In this document: piece after piece, positions 40,363 through 52,830 of the stretch
How positions within the stretch are numbered: the first letter of the stretch is position 1
How the letters are laid out: every line of letters starts with the position of its first letter
NCBI RefSeq assembly: GCF_964355755.1
Contig: NC_092670.1
Coordinates: 3,251,001 to 3,315,000 of the forward strand
DNA: 64,000 nucleotides
Source: Antedon mediterranea
Lineage: Eukaryota; Echinodermata; Crinoidea; Comatulida; Antedonidae
Reading direction: 5' to 3'
Position numbers and translations under genes: made by a program
Notes under the pieces: model-generated
What the model was told of the DNA's origin: nothing
Seen by the model: only the letters and a program-made list of their open reading frames with translations
Database searches by the model: none

Positions 40363-40749
40363 CTATTTTTGCAATTCAATTGTGGGGAGCAGCGAAGGTT
40401 GGGTGAGACTGCATGACAACAGAAGAGGTCGTCTTCTAGCCCTAGCGACTTTTCTTCTAGCCCTCCTGTCATCATCATCATCATCATCGTCGATGAAGTT
40501 GGATGTTCCGAGAAGAACAGCAGCCAAAGTTATCAGCAAACGCTGTCGTCTTCTTTGCATAAATCTAGTCAATGCCCATTCTACATTTCTAGATTGTGCT
40601 TGTATGTGCGGTGTAAATTCGTTGCCACTTCTGCTCATTAGATTTAAAATAGAAAGCAATGCTAGGATGTTTTGAGAAACCATCATTGTTTTGTTTTTGT
40701 CAGGTATAAACTTCACTACACGAGACTCTAGGTCAATTTTCCCATGCAT
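40363..40749 (-). CDS. Unrecognised ORF, possible transposon remnant
   Basis: 128-codon minus-strand ORF with a run of eight Asp encoded by a (CAT)n-type microsatellite (40471-40494) followed by RRARRKVARARRRP. The acidic-then-arginine pattern next to a Harbinger-like MITE recalls the N-terminus of HARBI1-type transposases. No catalytic domain is present and I do not recognise the protein; it may be chance. Confidence 0.25.
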   Translation of the reverse strand: MHGKIDLESRVVKFIPDKNKTMMVSQNILALLSILNLMSRSGNEFTPHIQAQSRNVEWALTRFMQRRRQRLLITLAAVLLGTSNFIDDDDDDDDRRARRKVARARRRPLLLSCSLTQPSLLPTIELQK

Positions 40750-41840
40750 GTATTTATTATTGCTGTTTCAAAAAATATTTCCAACAATGCATCCATAAAC
40801 AATATAATAATTATCAGTATCAGAAACCAGTTATTAGTTAATAATTTTTTTTTTGTCCTACCTCTTTATTGTCGCATAATTTATTTTTAACACAGTTAAA
40901 TGACGTAATAAATGAATTAATATTATTAATTAATTGTTTCTTAATATTGTTAAATGATTTTTTTTATTGTTATATTTCTTCTGTTTGTTGTTTAGTTTAA
41001 TGTACTGTTTAGGCATTCTGAATTATTGTAAACTCTTCATTTCATTCAACCTTTGGTTGTTTTTGAGTATTTTATACCAACCAGTCATATAAAAAAAACA
41101 TTAAAATAAAATAATAATATCAGTCTCCCTGATCTTACTCTATGTTGTAAAATAGTTAATAGTAAGATAGTTAATAGTTTTTTGTATTGAATTGTACAGT
41201 ATAGACGGCATTATAGAGGGTGACAAACACAATTTGTAATCCATCGGAAGGTAGTGTCGAACAGAAAATAAATTTATCCCAAATCTGAAAGAAATAAAGA
41301 TGTTCACGGCCGACCATATCCTGTTGACTTTTGGTGTAAAAAAAATTAAGAAAATCTTCTAAAACCGTATAAAGTATGAAAGTGTCATTATTATTTCTTG
41401 CCATTTAAATTCTGCTCCCATAACGGAAATATTTCATACCTGCCGACTGCAGCATAATGATAGTGTGCAGTGTTTAAATGCCATGATAAGAGGCAACATG
41501 GACAAAATTGTTCTAATTATTTTGTAAATGTTGTTTTGTGTTTTAGTCTGTAATGTAAGAATTTATATTGTAAGTTATAAAGTTTGTGGTTTTTGTAGAT
41601 TATTATTGACTCTTTTTATGTAAGTCAGTGAGCAAGCGTTGTAAATGCAGATTAAAAAAATTAGGCTTCTGCTATCTCCGAGAGTAACATAATGTAGGCT
41701 TACTTATGTAAAATAGTAACCAATGCTTTTACATTTTTAAGCTTCCTATTACAGTATCATTGTTCATGTGGTCAAGTTAAACATATCAAAAAGGACTTTA
41801 TTTCAATATATTGAAAGTTTTAATAACTGAAGCAACTAAC
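40750..41840. other. AT-rich sequence, no gene seen
   Basis: Many TTAAT/TTTTT runs; no definable repeat or exon. Confidence 0.35.
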
Positions 41841-41903
41841 CAATTTCTGATTTAGCCGTTTTTCGTCTTCCTTGTTCTTCATTGCTACTGGTTGCCACTT
41901 GCC
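41841..41903 (-). CDS. Candidate upstream exon of the ROCO gene
   Basis: 63-nt open segment between acceptor TTTATTAAACAG and donor ATTG|GTTAGT. In phase 1-1 it reads QVATSSNEEQGRRKTAKSEI and would supply the G for the split codon opening DED-like exon A (34332). Its Ser/Glu-rich composition resembles the linker exons. Supported by splice motif and phase only, 7.5 kb away. Confidence 0.3.
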
Positions 41904-42847
41904 CTGTTTAATAAATCACAGGACAAAATCTAAATTTACAATGATATTCTATACCTCTTTAAAAATATTACTGGGAGCATTAATTCTACATGAATACAGG
42001 AAAAGGCACTCTCATGTAGCATGCTACCAATAAGAAAAACGATCATACTTTTTCCCTCCAATAAACACAAGAACGATAACATTTTTTTCGCCGATTTCAA
42101 TCACTCAGTATTTTGTTTTGATTGCATTGCATTCAAGTTTGTACTGTACAATCATTGGTCTAGTCTAGTGGGTAGATAAAGAAACATAGAGATATGGTTC
42201 GGCAAAAAAAAATGGTAAAAAATTTGTTATGATATTCTTTTTAATCAGATCAAATGTATAGTGCTGCATAGGGAATAATTAATATCCCAAAAAAAGTTAG
42301 TTGAAAGTGTAATACAGAATCTCCTTAAATACAGCTGAATATACTCTGACAAAAATTTGAAGCTCAGTTGTTAAATTGGTCGAAAATAACAAAATAAATT
42401 GGATTAGCTTGTCAAAAGTTCAAATGCAATGACATTATAAATAGACAATATAGTAGACAATTATCTGACAAAATTAAAGAGGAACACATTTCACAACCTT
42501 TCCTTCAAAAGGGGCCCTAAGCCTAGTTATTCACGCTTCGCTCGCATAGAAGCCCCCCTCAACCCCCGGTTTGGGAATTTAGCCCCTCTGATGCGATGAC
42601 TGTGTGCAAATCCATTCTTTCAATTTTAAAAATGAAGTTGCCTTTAAAGTTTAATATGCCTATATTTATCGGGTAAATTGTAGCATAGAAAATATACGCG
42701 TAAAACGAGGTACAGTATATCATAATTGCAGAGGAATAGGCTGGTTACTAACTGGGGGTGCGAAACTAACACCCTTGGTCTGATCTGTAAGAAAATCTTG
42801 AAAAATAAAGCTGCTAGGTCCTCATAAATTAGTATAAATTGCAATTA

Positions 42848-43740
42848 CTAGATGGTACGCTCGCTTCGCTCGCGTACCATCTAGGTCGTGCCCAGAGATG
42901 GTTCTCGAATACATAATAATTTCAGCGTTAAAAAACTGGCGATTTCAAATGTACGTACCGCAGGACAATAATACATGTCGTTTACAGGAACGAATAAATA
43001 GACACTGTGATTTATGTACTGAACTAAAATTAGCACCCTGTGAATTACTTCCGAAAGAGAAACTTGTCAAAAAATGAGACCAATTGTTTAAGTCAAATTT
43101 AAACAAACTTAATTTGTGTTTTGTATGTAACATTAGGGTTGAGGGATGGGAAAGAGGATGGGTGCAAAGAGGAACAATTTTTAAATATATTCTTTATCCA
43201 TGTAGTAACGAAATATTAATTGTTTTCATGTTTTACAAATAATATACCACTAAACACAGTAAAACATTGCGATGTAATACTTTGTTGAAACTATCACCGT
43301 CCTAGTCGATTGAAATAGTATAGTACATGTAACGATACATCACTACGACGTGTATAATATGTTTATATAATGTAAAACAATTTGTGAAAACCACCCCTAT
43401 TCGTGGCAAATCATTAATTCGATTTAATCGTCAATAAATATTAAATTATCTAACTCAACTTAATTAGTAGGCCTAATGGTTTTCAATTGTTTCTTAGAGC
43501 CAATTCATACTTAAGTTGGTTCCTAACCCTACCCACCAAAGTTGTTCTGCGTTTAGGGCATGTGATGCACCGTAGGCCTATCCTCTACTGACTTTACAAC
43601 GCTACTCATGCCAGTGAGGGAAGGGTGATGATGTCACGTGGGTGGTTTAACTGCAATAATAAAGATTTGTACATAATATACGGCGACTGAAAACGCTAGC
43701 TCATTATCCGTTAAAAAAAATCTATATATGCTGCAAAGAA
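42848..43740 (-). mobile_element. Helitron-like element, copy 3 (inverted)
   Basis: Reverse complement of 38430-39312. Its 3' end on the minus strand is the same 13-bp-stem hairpin (42848-42884) ending CTAG and again followed by T. Two independent copies thus share the end and the T-flank. Confidence 0.6.
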
Positions 43741-44579
43741 AAAAATTGCGACAGAATTCTGGAGCGCGTGTGAAAAAAGACTTACGTCCGACAATTGTAA
43801 TACTAGGCCTAAAATTAAACTTTAGCTAATATGCTTAGCCCTAACCTAGATAAGAGGCCTATGTAGAAAATAATTTAATCAATTTTGATAAAATAATAAT
43901 TGATGTAATATTTAATAATGATACACTATTCCTGTTTTAGTAAGCTAGGTATATTACGAACGATTTTTATTTATTGTTGTCCATCCATGTACGTACTAAT
44001 AAACCTGGCGCTAGTTTCCTTCGCTTGTATTTTTACTCCAAATTTGTGTGAATACCACACCTTAGAAGTATACCTCATGAGTACTTTAATGAAAGAATCA
44101 CATAAAAAGTAACAAATAAATCCTTAAATTAATGATTTTACAGGCTTGTTTCTCGCACACTGTTCGCGAATTTCACTTATTCAATGTTCAATATTTTTGT
44201 TTCTATGGAGCGCCAAAAGAGCAACGATAATAGAGGACTAAAACTCAGTGGAATGCGTCAATTTCTCATGCATTTATTGGTGAAAAACACGTTTTATTTC
44301 AATATATTTGTTAATTTGTCAATAAAAATGTTGTAATATGTTACTGCTGATACTGTTCTGTTTTCAAAGAATAATAATCGATCCTAAATCAACATCACTA
44401 CCTAGTCTAGACCTAGGACATCCTACTAAGGATATTATGATGATTTTTTCTATTTTATTCTTTAAAAGGTTAACGAAACCGTGTACATTATCAACAGTAA
44501 CATTTTTCCTTACTGACAGTGACAAAATCTATTGAAATTGTACTAGATTTTCACCAAATAATGCGTATGGGATATGACC

Positions 44580-45386
44580 GGTTGGGCCGCCGACAAGTTG
44601 AGCCGCCGGTAATTTCTATGAAACGCCCAGTGCGTCTTTTACGACATTTCGCGTAGTGATAGAGGGGTGTCCTAGTACATAAGTTCATGGTCTTTAGGTT
44701 TATTGTGTCATGAAAATAAATAATAATTACATACTACAATTTTGTTGGTTTGAACAGCCATAACAACACAGCAAAGGAAAGTAGTCATATTTAATAATTT
44801 AATTGTTTTTAATCTTTCAAATCTTTCAAATTCTTTCAAGTGCAGTGCACTCCATAATATTTTTCTCGCGTAAAATCATGTTGTCTCTCAGGACTAAGAG
44901 TATTGATACTCTTCGAATGAGGTTAAATAATAATTATTTTTTATCTACTATCTTTTAATATCATATTTTATTGAATTTTACAATGTTAATACACAAAATA
45001 TTTTACTAAAAAACGGTAATTTTATGCAATTATTTTACCGAAAAATGGAGTAGGCCTAGTTCATACAACTGCCGCCTAAGGGGGCAACATGTTTACGTCA
45101 TTTTTGGCTAAAAACGATCATTTTCGGTCATGTTTTAGGCCTTATATTTTGGAATCATCTACAAGTCAGATATTCATAATTATTTCTCTTTAATTATAAT
45201 ATTTAATAATATATACTAAAAACCGTGATATATAAACTTTGGAATATACATCGTTATATCTAATAATTAATATAAATAGAACTTCTATTAAATAGAAACG
45301 AGCACCGGCGAAAGTAAGCATTTGGCGTTTCATAGAAAATAACGTTTTCTGGCGGCGGCTCAACTTGTCGGCGGCTCAACTTGGCC
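44580..45386. mobile_element. ~807-bp MITE with GCCGCCGACAAGTTGAGCC ends
   Basis: The left end GGCCGCCGACAAGTTGAGCC occurs inverted at the right end (about 45358-45386), where the GGCTCAACTTG word is doubled. Subterminal TTTCTATGAAACGCC and GGCGTTTCATAGAAA are also inverted. No ORF. Confidence 0.65.
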
Positions 45387-46492
45387 TAATCCATGCGTAT
45401 AGCGTTCCCATTGAACTGAGGTAGTGAGGGCGCTAGGCTGGTTGTCTTGGAGAAGTATCATGGCGGCCTTCATGTATGCAGCGTGGTTGTGCCTTGCCCT
45501 TTAGTCAAGTTTGTTAAAGATATTATTTAGAAATTGTAGATTCGTAAAGGTTTTCTATTGAGCCACAAAACTTCGGTGAGCTTTGGAGTTATAATTATAT
45601 TATCTTGTTATTGAATGTTAATGTTATTAGTTGAATTTTGTAAGCCTAGCTAAAGTAATACTAATAGCCCTAAATTACAGCCTACGACGGCGTGTTACTG
45701 TTGTGTACAGTACTGTGTTTTGCTAGTGCAGAGATTAGGGCCTAGTTGTGACGGGTCCATTTGATTATTGTATGTTTGTTTGAATAATAATACTGTATAA
45801 GGAAATTGCTATACTTAATGTATATTGTATTGATAAGGGATCAACTGCCGTTTTGGAGTTTTCTTTAGGGTTATTCCATTATTAAAGTGGGGGTGTGTGG
45901 TTATGAATATTGTGTGCAGGTACGTCAATAGAAATGACATTGAGAGCCCTCTTCTGTCAGTTGACTGGTTCCCGGTCTACCGCCTTGTAATTGACTTAAT
46001 CATGATCGAATTCCAACAACTTAAGAATAATACAAAATGTTTACATAATTATATAACAATGTAGATCTATCTAATAATGTTTTTATTTTTTTGCAGATAA
46101 AGGAGGATCATCAATAAAATAAAATGATAAAAATTCCAGGCATTTAATATACGGTTTACTGATAAAATATAATGTACCAATGAAATAAACCTGGTGTTCT
46201 GAAACATATTTTAATAACTTTTGTCGGCCTAGCGCCTATGTGTATCTAAATCTATCTAAATAATTAAGTTAGTACAGTATTAACAAATAAAGGGTTAGGG
46301 TTATGTATAATAAAACGATAGAAATGAGGCATTATCTAATAATGTTTTTATTGATTTTTTTTTCAAATTTTTATAGTTTTAAAATTCAAGTACCGTTTTT
46401 ATAGCGTTATGTATCCTGTAAATGCTAACCTAAAAACGTTATCTGAATGTTTCTTTTTACGTTATAGAAATGTAATAAAATAACGGTTATTA

Positions 46493-46744
46493 GTGAACCT
46501 AAACATTAACCAAACACTAACATTAGAAAACCACTATGTGATTGCTGGACTGCCACAATGGAACAATAGACCTAGGTATGTTAAACAAAGAAATCACTTC
46601 AAAGCAGGGTGGAGACGGAATTTTAAGACAAAGGCGTTCTATACAAATGCAAATCTGGTGGTGGAATACAACATGATCAATGCTGACAGAAATTCACGTA
46701 AACTCTGCAGTAAAAAAAATGTAGAAACATTATTTGCGTATTAA
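46493..46744 (+). CDS. Small ORF in the inverted arm of the 6-kb element
   Basis: 83 codons, starting MNLNINQTLTLENHYVIAG; the first ~54 codons recur in the opposite arm (51184-51022, minus strand) with only a few substitutions. Conservation may just reflect arm identity. Function unknown; could be a transposase exon remnant. Confidence 0.3.
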   Translation: MNLNINQTLTLENHYVIAGLPQWNNRPRYVKQRNHFKAGWRRNFKTKAFYTNANLVVEYNMINADRNSRKLCSKKNVETLFAY

Positions 46745-48567
46745 ATCACTATATAAAATGTTCAGCTTGTTTAATTAATATACTGTACAATAATAACCGT
46801 ACTATGATTTTCTTTTTTAACCTGTTTTGAACGTCTCTTTTATCTACTACAAGGAATAATTTCGCCAGTGTGGCATAGCAAAAAGCTATACAAAACAACC
46901 TTATTGCTACACATTTCGAAAATTGTGTAGCAAAAAATACAATACAAAACTATGTTTCTCGACTAAATCAGTTTGATTAGCAATTTTGCTAAAATTTTGA
47001 AATGAAATTTTTCACTGTATCACAGACTCCCACTTGTAATTTTAATGCTAGTCGATATATGATTTCTATACTGTACTTACTGTTTATTACAGCTCATACA
47101 TAGTTGCTATTCTCTTGAGGCTCAAGACGACCAAATAGACAGTTTGATATCCAATAACTAGAATTTAATTCGTCACTTTGACGAATTATAGGTGATCATT
47201 TTTATCATTTTATTGACATTCATATTTTTTAAACATGCACCTACGTTAACATACAATCGGAAAATGTTGATGTATGCCATCCTATTATACGCTTATAGTG
47301 CTGAGTTGTGCCTATTATATGCCATATACAATATGTACAGTATATACTGTACTGTGTATATCTATATACAGTGTAGCATAGGTGAAATTACGGGACCCAC
47401 ATCATGTTCTAATTTTTTGGTATGATGACGTTGTCAAAATAAACTTGAAGATAACAATATCGAAAGATAATGAATTGAGTAATAAAATATAACAATTGGA
47501 AGAAAATTTGGCACGTAGAAGGGCGGTGCGCGCTATTTAAAAATTGTATAACTTTTACGAAAGCGATGAAAAAAATACTTTTTAACTTCAACTGGCCATA
47601 CGGTAACGTCACAACATCCAATAGGCTTAATTTTTATATGAATTAATATAAGCTTCGCTTGACGACGTTACACAAATGTCAAAATGTTAACATAGTTCAC
47701 AAAATGTTATGTTTGCAAGTTTCAGAGAAAAGCGTTGCACAAAAATCATACAGAAAGAAAGAAGAGAAATAAAAAGTTGATGTTGATTATGATTTCGTAC
47801 AATCACAAGAGGTTATCAGCAACTTCGTTGCGGATAACCAATAAAGATTTGATACAATAACAATAGGTGTATCATTTTATTCTAAATGATCACCTAATTA
47901 TGAATATTAAATTCCTGCTTCCAGACGACGTCACACTTGGGTTTAATCAGACCTTAAAAAACCTAGTATTTGATTTTCTCTACCAAAATGATTATATATT
48001 GTACCGTTACTACTGTATTATTCCAACACGTAATTGCTATTCTCTCTCTCTCTCTCTTTTATTTCTAGGCGTTTTTTAAAGATAAATCAGTCCTTAAAAA
48101 CCTACCTATTTTGGTTTGAAATAATCATAACCTATTGTACCGTTATGTTGATTTGTTAAACAGTACAGTACATACAATTTCATTAAATTCAATCTTCAAT
48201 TTGAATGAAAAAGCTAAACGGTAGTGTTTCAAATTTTGAGTTTAAAAAAAAATGGTTGGGAAGAATAAATATTAATAAAATATATGTAATCAGGTTAAGA
48301 AACAAAAACCGCTGTAGCATAGTTTTACTTTTTTTTTATCGCTGCACAAAGGTGTCTCATTGAAGCTTACAATATTACATAATAAAGCATAACAATATCA
48401 CTCATGCCGACATGGAGCTATGTATACAAACTAAAATATGGCACATGTTATAAACCAAGATCAGTTGTCTTCAAATCACTCATTTTTCGAAAAACTTTCA
48501 ACTATATTATAGGCCTACAACTCCGATATTTTACTGCGTTCTCGATTTGATTTTACTGCGATTTAAA
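46745..48567. other. Interior of the 6-kb element
   Basis: AT-rich. It includes dispersed-repeat copy 2 (47330-47640) and two ~130-bp-spaced copies of a CCTTAAAAACCTA-like block (about 47950 and 48090). No convincing gene. Confidence 0.4.
47330..47640 (+). repeat. Dispersed repeat, copy 2
   Basis: ACAGTGTAGCATAGGTGAAA, TTACGGGACCC, AACTGGCCAT and GTCACAACATCC in the same order as 63690-64000, and inverted at 9150-9430. Confidence 0.6.
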
Positions 48568-48575
48568 CCAAGGAC

Positions 48576-50459
48576 CAGTGGTGGCGCCAGCGGGGGGGCT
48601 ACGGGGGCTCTAGCCCCCTCGTCGGGGAGCCTAGCCCCCCCGTCGGGGAACACGGGTACTTTTTGTCGGGGAATATAATATACAGTAAAAAACGTTCGCG
48701 TTCACTTCATATAGCTTCAGCGCCTAGAAAACCACGACGTTCCATTGACCGTGAGAGTACGTCAGAGGGCTATTATGCACTTTTATGCATTCATTATTGC
48801 CAGAGATCTAACTACTAAACAATAGCTAGTACGCACTTGTTTGGCGGTATCCCTTTGTACGAATCGTTCACCGTTGGGTCGAGACGCGTGATATCATGTT
48901 CCATCCAGGGACCAAAATGTGTAATGTAGTTATTTTCCAGGCGAAGTTTACCAACGGTTACCGAAGGGAACACGGGTACTTTTTGTCGGGGAATATAATA
49001 TACAGTAAAAACGTTCGCGTTCACTTGGTAGCTTCAGCGCCTAGAAAACCGCGACGTCTCATTGACCGTGAGAGTACGTCAGAGTGCTATTATGCAATTT
49101 ATATGCATTCATTATTGCCAGCGATCTAACTTACTACTAAACATTAGCTAGGTACGCACTTGTCTGGCGGTATCCCTTTGTACGAATCGTTCAACTTTGG
49201 GTCGAGACGGGTGATATCAAGTTCCATCCAGGGACCAAAATGTGTAATGTAGTTATTTTCCAGGCGAAGTTTACCGACGGTTCGGGTACTTTTTGTCGGG
49301 GAATATAATTCGTTCGCGTTCACTTCGTAGCTTCAGCGCCTAGAAAACCTCGACGTTTCATTGACCGTGAGAGTACGTCAGAGTGATATTATGCACTTTA
49401 TATGCATTCATTATCGCCAGCGATCTAACTTACTACTAAACAATAGCTATAGGTACGCACTTGTCTGGCGGTATCCCTTTGTACGAATCGTTCAACGTTG
49501 GGTCGTGATATCATGTTCCATCCAGGGACCAAAATGTGTACTGTAGTTATTTTCCAGGCGAAGTTTACCGACGGTTACGTCGTGTACTGTGTCGACGTAC
49601 GCTACACTACAGCAAAAACGAATTATGTTAATTGTTCGTATGTTCACCAATTTTTTAATTTACAAGTAACCTTCTGTACCGTGGGGCACCTAAAATAAAT
49701 ATTTCATCCATTACTAAACAAAAAAACATGCCATTTTCGCTTAGCCAACATCTTATTATAGCTAAGTTATTAAATTTTCAATGTCCTGTATGTCATGAAT
49801 TTCTCGCCACTCGGAAGTCCAGATGGTAAGTACGCAGGCATACACTTGGGAGGAATAAACTTATTTCCCCTCTGAAAAGGTCTACGCTTGCGTTTTTTAA
49901 GCCTCTGGGCCTGATGTTTCCAAAGTATAAAATGCAGCTTTAGTTTTAAACATTTTCTTAGCTCAGCCCCAACAATAAAGCTGGTCATATTTCGAAGTAC
50001 AAGAAGTGCATTTTCCGGGACCTAACATCATCTCTATTTTTCAAACATTTATTAGCTCAGTCACAACCATGATAGGGACTTATATATTTTGTTTCATGTT
50101 TTGAAGTATAATAAGTCCAATTTCCAGGACCTCCAACTCTATTTTTCTAAATTTTCGTTGAACTTTTATTTTTTAAATTGAAAAATATGGATTGAAACAG
50201 TCATCGCGCACCGTTTTTTTGCACGCAGTATTTTATTTATGCATTATAAAAAATGGAAAAATATGGCTACCCTAAATCTGATTAAAATGACCTCAAATGA
50301 CGCTAGAACACGTTGCTTCCGGGGGCTTCGCCCCCTGGACCCCCACCGGGGCCCTTGGCGGCCCCCTGGCCCACAGCCTTGTGATGCTCGCTTCGCTCGC
50401 ATAGCCCCCTCGTCGGGGAATGTAGCCCCCGCGTCGGGAAGATCCTGGCGCCACCCCTG
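48576..50459. mobile_element. 1.9-kb hAT-type element
   Basis: Starts CAGTGGTGGCGCCAG and ends CTGGCGCCACCCCTG (inverted, one mismatch), flanked by a perfect 8-bp duplication CCAAGGAC (48568-48575, 50460-50467). CAG ends and 8-bp duplications are hAT hallmarks. Subterminal CCCCCTCGTCGGGG words occur at both sides. Contains three ~318-bp tandem repeats; no transposase. Confidence 0.82.
48648..49600. repeat. Three tandem ~318-bp repeats inside the hAT element
   Basis: Units start near 48648, 48967 and 49285 with GGGTACTTTTTGTCGGGGAA. Each contains CGCCTAGAAAACC, GACCGTGAGAGTACGTCAGA, GGCGGTATCCCTTTGTACGA and CATCCAGGGACCAAAATGTG. Small deletions differ between units. Confidence 0.9.
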
Positions 50460-50468
50460 CCAAGGACC

Positions 50469-50610
50469 ATGCTGCCGAAGATAGGACCACATTTGTTTAA
50501 TGGATTTGATGACTACCTGGACTTTTTCCAACGAAGGGGTTTTTATCCAACTGCCAAGGATTGCTCGTACTGTAATGTACCAATGTACATGTCTACTCGT
50601 AACCGTAAGT
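50469..50610 (+). CDS. Candidate transposase first exon with zinc-ribbon half
   Basis: Starting at an ATG directly after the hAT duplication site, it reads MLPKIGPHLFNGFDDYLDFF, QRRGFYPTAKDCSYCNVPMY, MSTRN and then a donor (AACC|GTAAGT). 'DF...RG........C.yC...M....' resembles the N-terminal zinc ribbon of ISXO2/Merlin transposases. No later exon with the DDE core was found, so the element is probably deleted. Inference. Confidence 0.4.
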
Positions 50611-52164
50611 GTTCTCATCATTAATTATTATAATTACATTTAAAAAACGTAATTTAAATATTTATAACCTGTACCATTATATGTATACTTATGTCTTTAT
50701 TATAACCTGCATTTTATGTGCAATTATTTAGTAATTTTATGTACCATTTATTAAGTTACTGTAATGTAAGTTAAGTAATTAATTAATTGTAAGTAAATAA
50801 TGATGTAATTTAATAAAAAATATTTATATTATTCAAATGAATTTCTAAATAAAAATACATTGTCAATTTAATTTTGTTGTTGTTATGTTTGGTTTATTTT
50901 TGGCTATCCTATGTATTATGATAATTTTGCTATTCTATGTATTAGAATATTTATATATAACAGCATATCAAAATCTTTTAATAAAGAAACTAAACAAAAT
51001 TTGTAAAAAGTATACATGAATGATTTGCATTTGTATAGAACGCCTTTGTCTTAAAATTCCGTCTCCACCCTGCTTTGACGCGATTTCTTTGTTTAACATA
51101 CCTAGGTCTATTGTTCCATTGTGGCAGTCCAGCAAACACATAGTGGTTTTCTAATGTTAGTGTTTGGTTAATGTTTAGGTTCACTATAACCGTTATTTTA
51201 TTACATTTCTATAACGTAAAAAAAAACCATTCAGATAACGTTTTTAGGTTAGCATTTACAGGATACATAACGCTATAAAAACGGTACTTGAATTTTAAAA
51301 CTATAAAAATCAGAAAAAAAAATCAATAAAAACATTATTAGATAATGCCTCATTTCTATCGTTTTATTATACATAACCCTAACCCTTTATTTGTTAATAC
51401 TGTACTAACTTAATTATTTAGATAGATTTAGATACACAAAGGCGCTAGGCCGGCAAAAGTTATTAAAATATGTTTCAGAACACCAGGTTTATTTCATTGG
51501 TACATTATATTTTATCAGTAAACCGTATATTAAATGCCTGGAATTTTTATCATTTTATTTTATTGATGATTCTCCTTTATCTGCAAAAAAATAAAAACAT
51601 TATTAGATAGATCTACATTGTTATATAATTATGTAAACATTTTGTATTATTCTTAAGTTGTTGGAATTCGATCATGATTAAGTCAATTACAAGGCGGTAG
51701 ACCGGGAACCAGTCAACTGACAGAAGAGGGCTCTCAATGTCATTTCTATTGACGTACCTGCACACAATATTCATAACCACACACCCCCACTTTAATAATG
51801 GAATAACCCTAAAAAAAACTCCGGAGCCAAAACGGCAGTTGATCCAATATCCCTGATAAGGACTTAGAATTATTAATTTGTTGATGTTGCTAAAGCACCG
51901 GTGCTGCCCAAATTTTCATTGATTGATGTTTAATTATTGTTTTCTCGTATTTAGTGAATCCCTCCCTCGAGATACGAAGTGACAGCGATATTGTATGCAT
52001 GTTAAGAGCAAGATAATCAGGATTAAAGTTATATTTTGTTTCTCTCAACCAAGTTTGTCCTGTTTGTTTGTATCATACTTGCGATTGATTCCGTTGGTGG
52101 CGCTCTATAGTTTTAAGAAATTACGAACTCTACATCATTCACGAAGTTTTCCTGACACTTTAAG

Positions 52165-52830
52165 ATGGATGCTGCATCTATGATAAGTGGGGCATCTTCG
52201 TCGTCTTCTTCGTCTGCCAGAGTTAGGGCATCAGCCAAGAAGGCAGCTATTAAAGTAAGATTAGCTAGGCTGCAGGAGATGGAGAAGACTGAAGCTGAAG
52301 AGTTAAGAGTTAAACAAAAGAAGAATAGAATTGAGCAGGAGACATTACTAGCTAAAGCAGAAGCAGAAGCAGAAGCTGAAGTTTATGAGGCCTTTGATAC
52401 AGGTAATGATTTAAATGGAGTAGGTGATTTACCTGCATCTGATGTATGGTGGCATCAAACAAGCATCCTCGATAAGCCGATTAATGATGATGCCACAGAA
52501 GCATTACTTCCTGATATAAGTCAAAGTACTCCACAAGATTCAAGAGCACCAATTACAGAATTGTTTACTTCCTTTTCCCAATTGGAAGGTATAAGTACAG
52601 AGAAATCACAAGAGCCAACACCAGTATGGCCTCAAAAGAAGAATGATGGTAAGGTTTCTGATAAACGTACAGAGCCACTTCATCAGAAACCAAAAGAGAA
52701 AATAAAACATTATATACCAATAGTTGAACACCAGAGTGACGTAATTAAGCAAGAGGCACCAGTGACGATTGCAAATGAATGTGACCTTGTGCATCGAAAA
52801 CAGCATTGGGCTGGATCCCATGGAGCATAG
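52165..52830 (+). CDS. BEL/Pao Gag N-terminal region (truncated)
   Basis: 221 codons: a Ser-rich start, then a charged coiled-coil-like helix with EAEAEAEAEV, then a hydrophilic region to HRKQHWAGSHGA. It lacks the DUF1759 core and zinc knuckles expected of a complete Pao Gag. Its end overlaps the pol ORF in another frame, consistent with an internal deletion that joined gag to pol out of frame. Confidence 0.65.
   Translation: MDAASMISGASSSSSSSARVRASAKKAAIKVRLARLQEMEKTEAEELRVKQKKNRIEQETLLAKAEAEAEAEVYEAFDTGNDLNGVGDLPASDVWWHQTSILDKPINDDATEALLPDISQSTPQDSRAPITELFTSFSQLEGISTEKSQEPTPVWPQKKNDGKVSDKRTEPLHQKPKEKIKHYIPIVEHQSDVIKQEAPVTIANECDLVHRKQHWAGSHGA

Larger units (their letters stand above)
45839..51853. 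mobile_element. 6.0-kb DNA transposon with ~820-bp inverted repeats, inside the left LTR
   Basis: TGATAAGG at 45831-45838 and 51854-51861 is an 8-bp target duplication; the intact right LTR reads ATTGATAAGGACTTAG once. The left arm 45839-46655 and right arm 51022-51853 are inverted copies, starting GATCAACTGCCGTTTTGGAG and ending in its complement plus CAATATCCC. Both arms contain the same small ORF (NHYVIAGLPQWNNRPRYVKQ; FAGLPQWNNRPRYVKQ). With the CxxC ORF at 50469-50610 and the 8-bp duplication, a Merlin (ISXO2/IS1016-like) relative is possible. Confidence 0.75.

Noticed and set aside
40240-40675. Plus-strand Ser-rich ORF (SSSSSSSS)
   Set aside because: The serine run is a (ATC)n microsatellite; no similarity recognised.
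50239-50621. Pro/Arg-rich ORFs on both strands at the right end of the hAT element
   Set aside because: They come from GC-rich subterminal repeat sequence; composition, not coding constraint.
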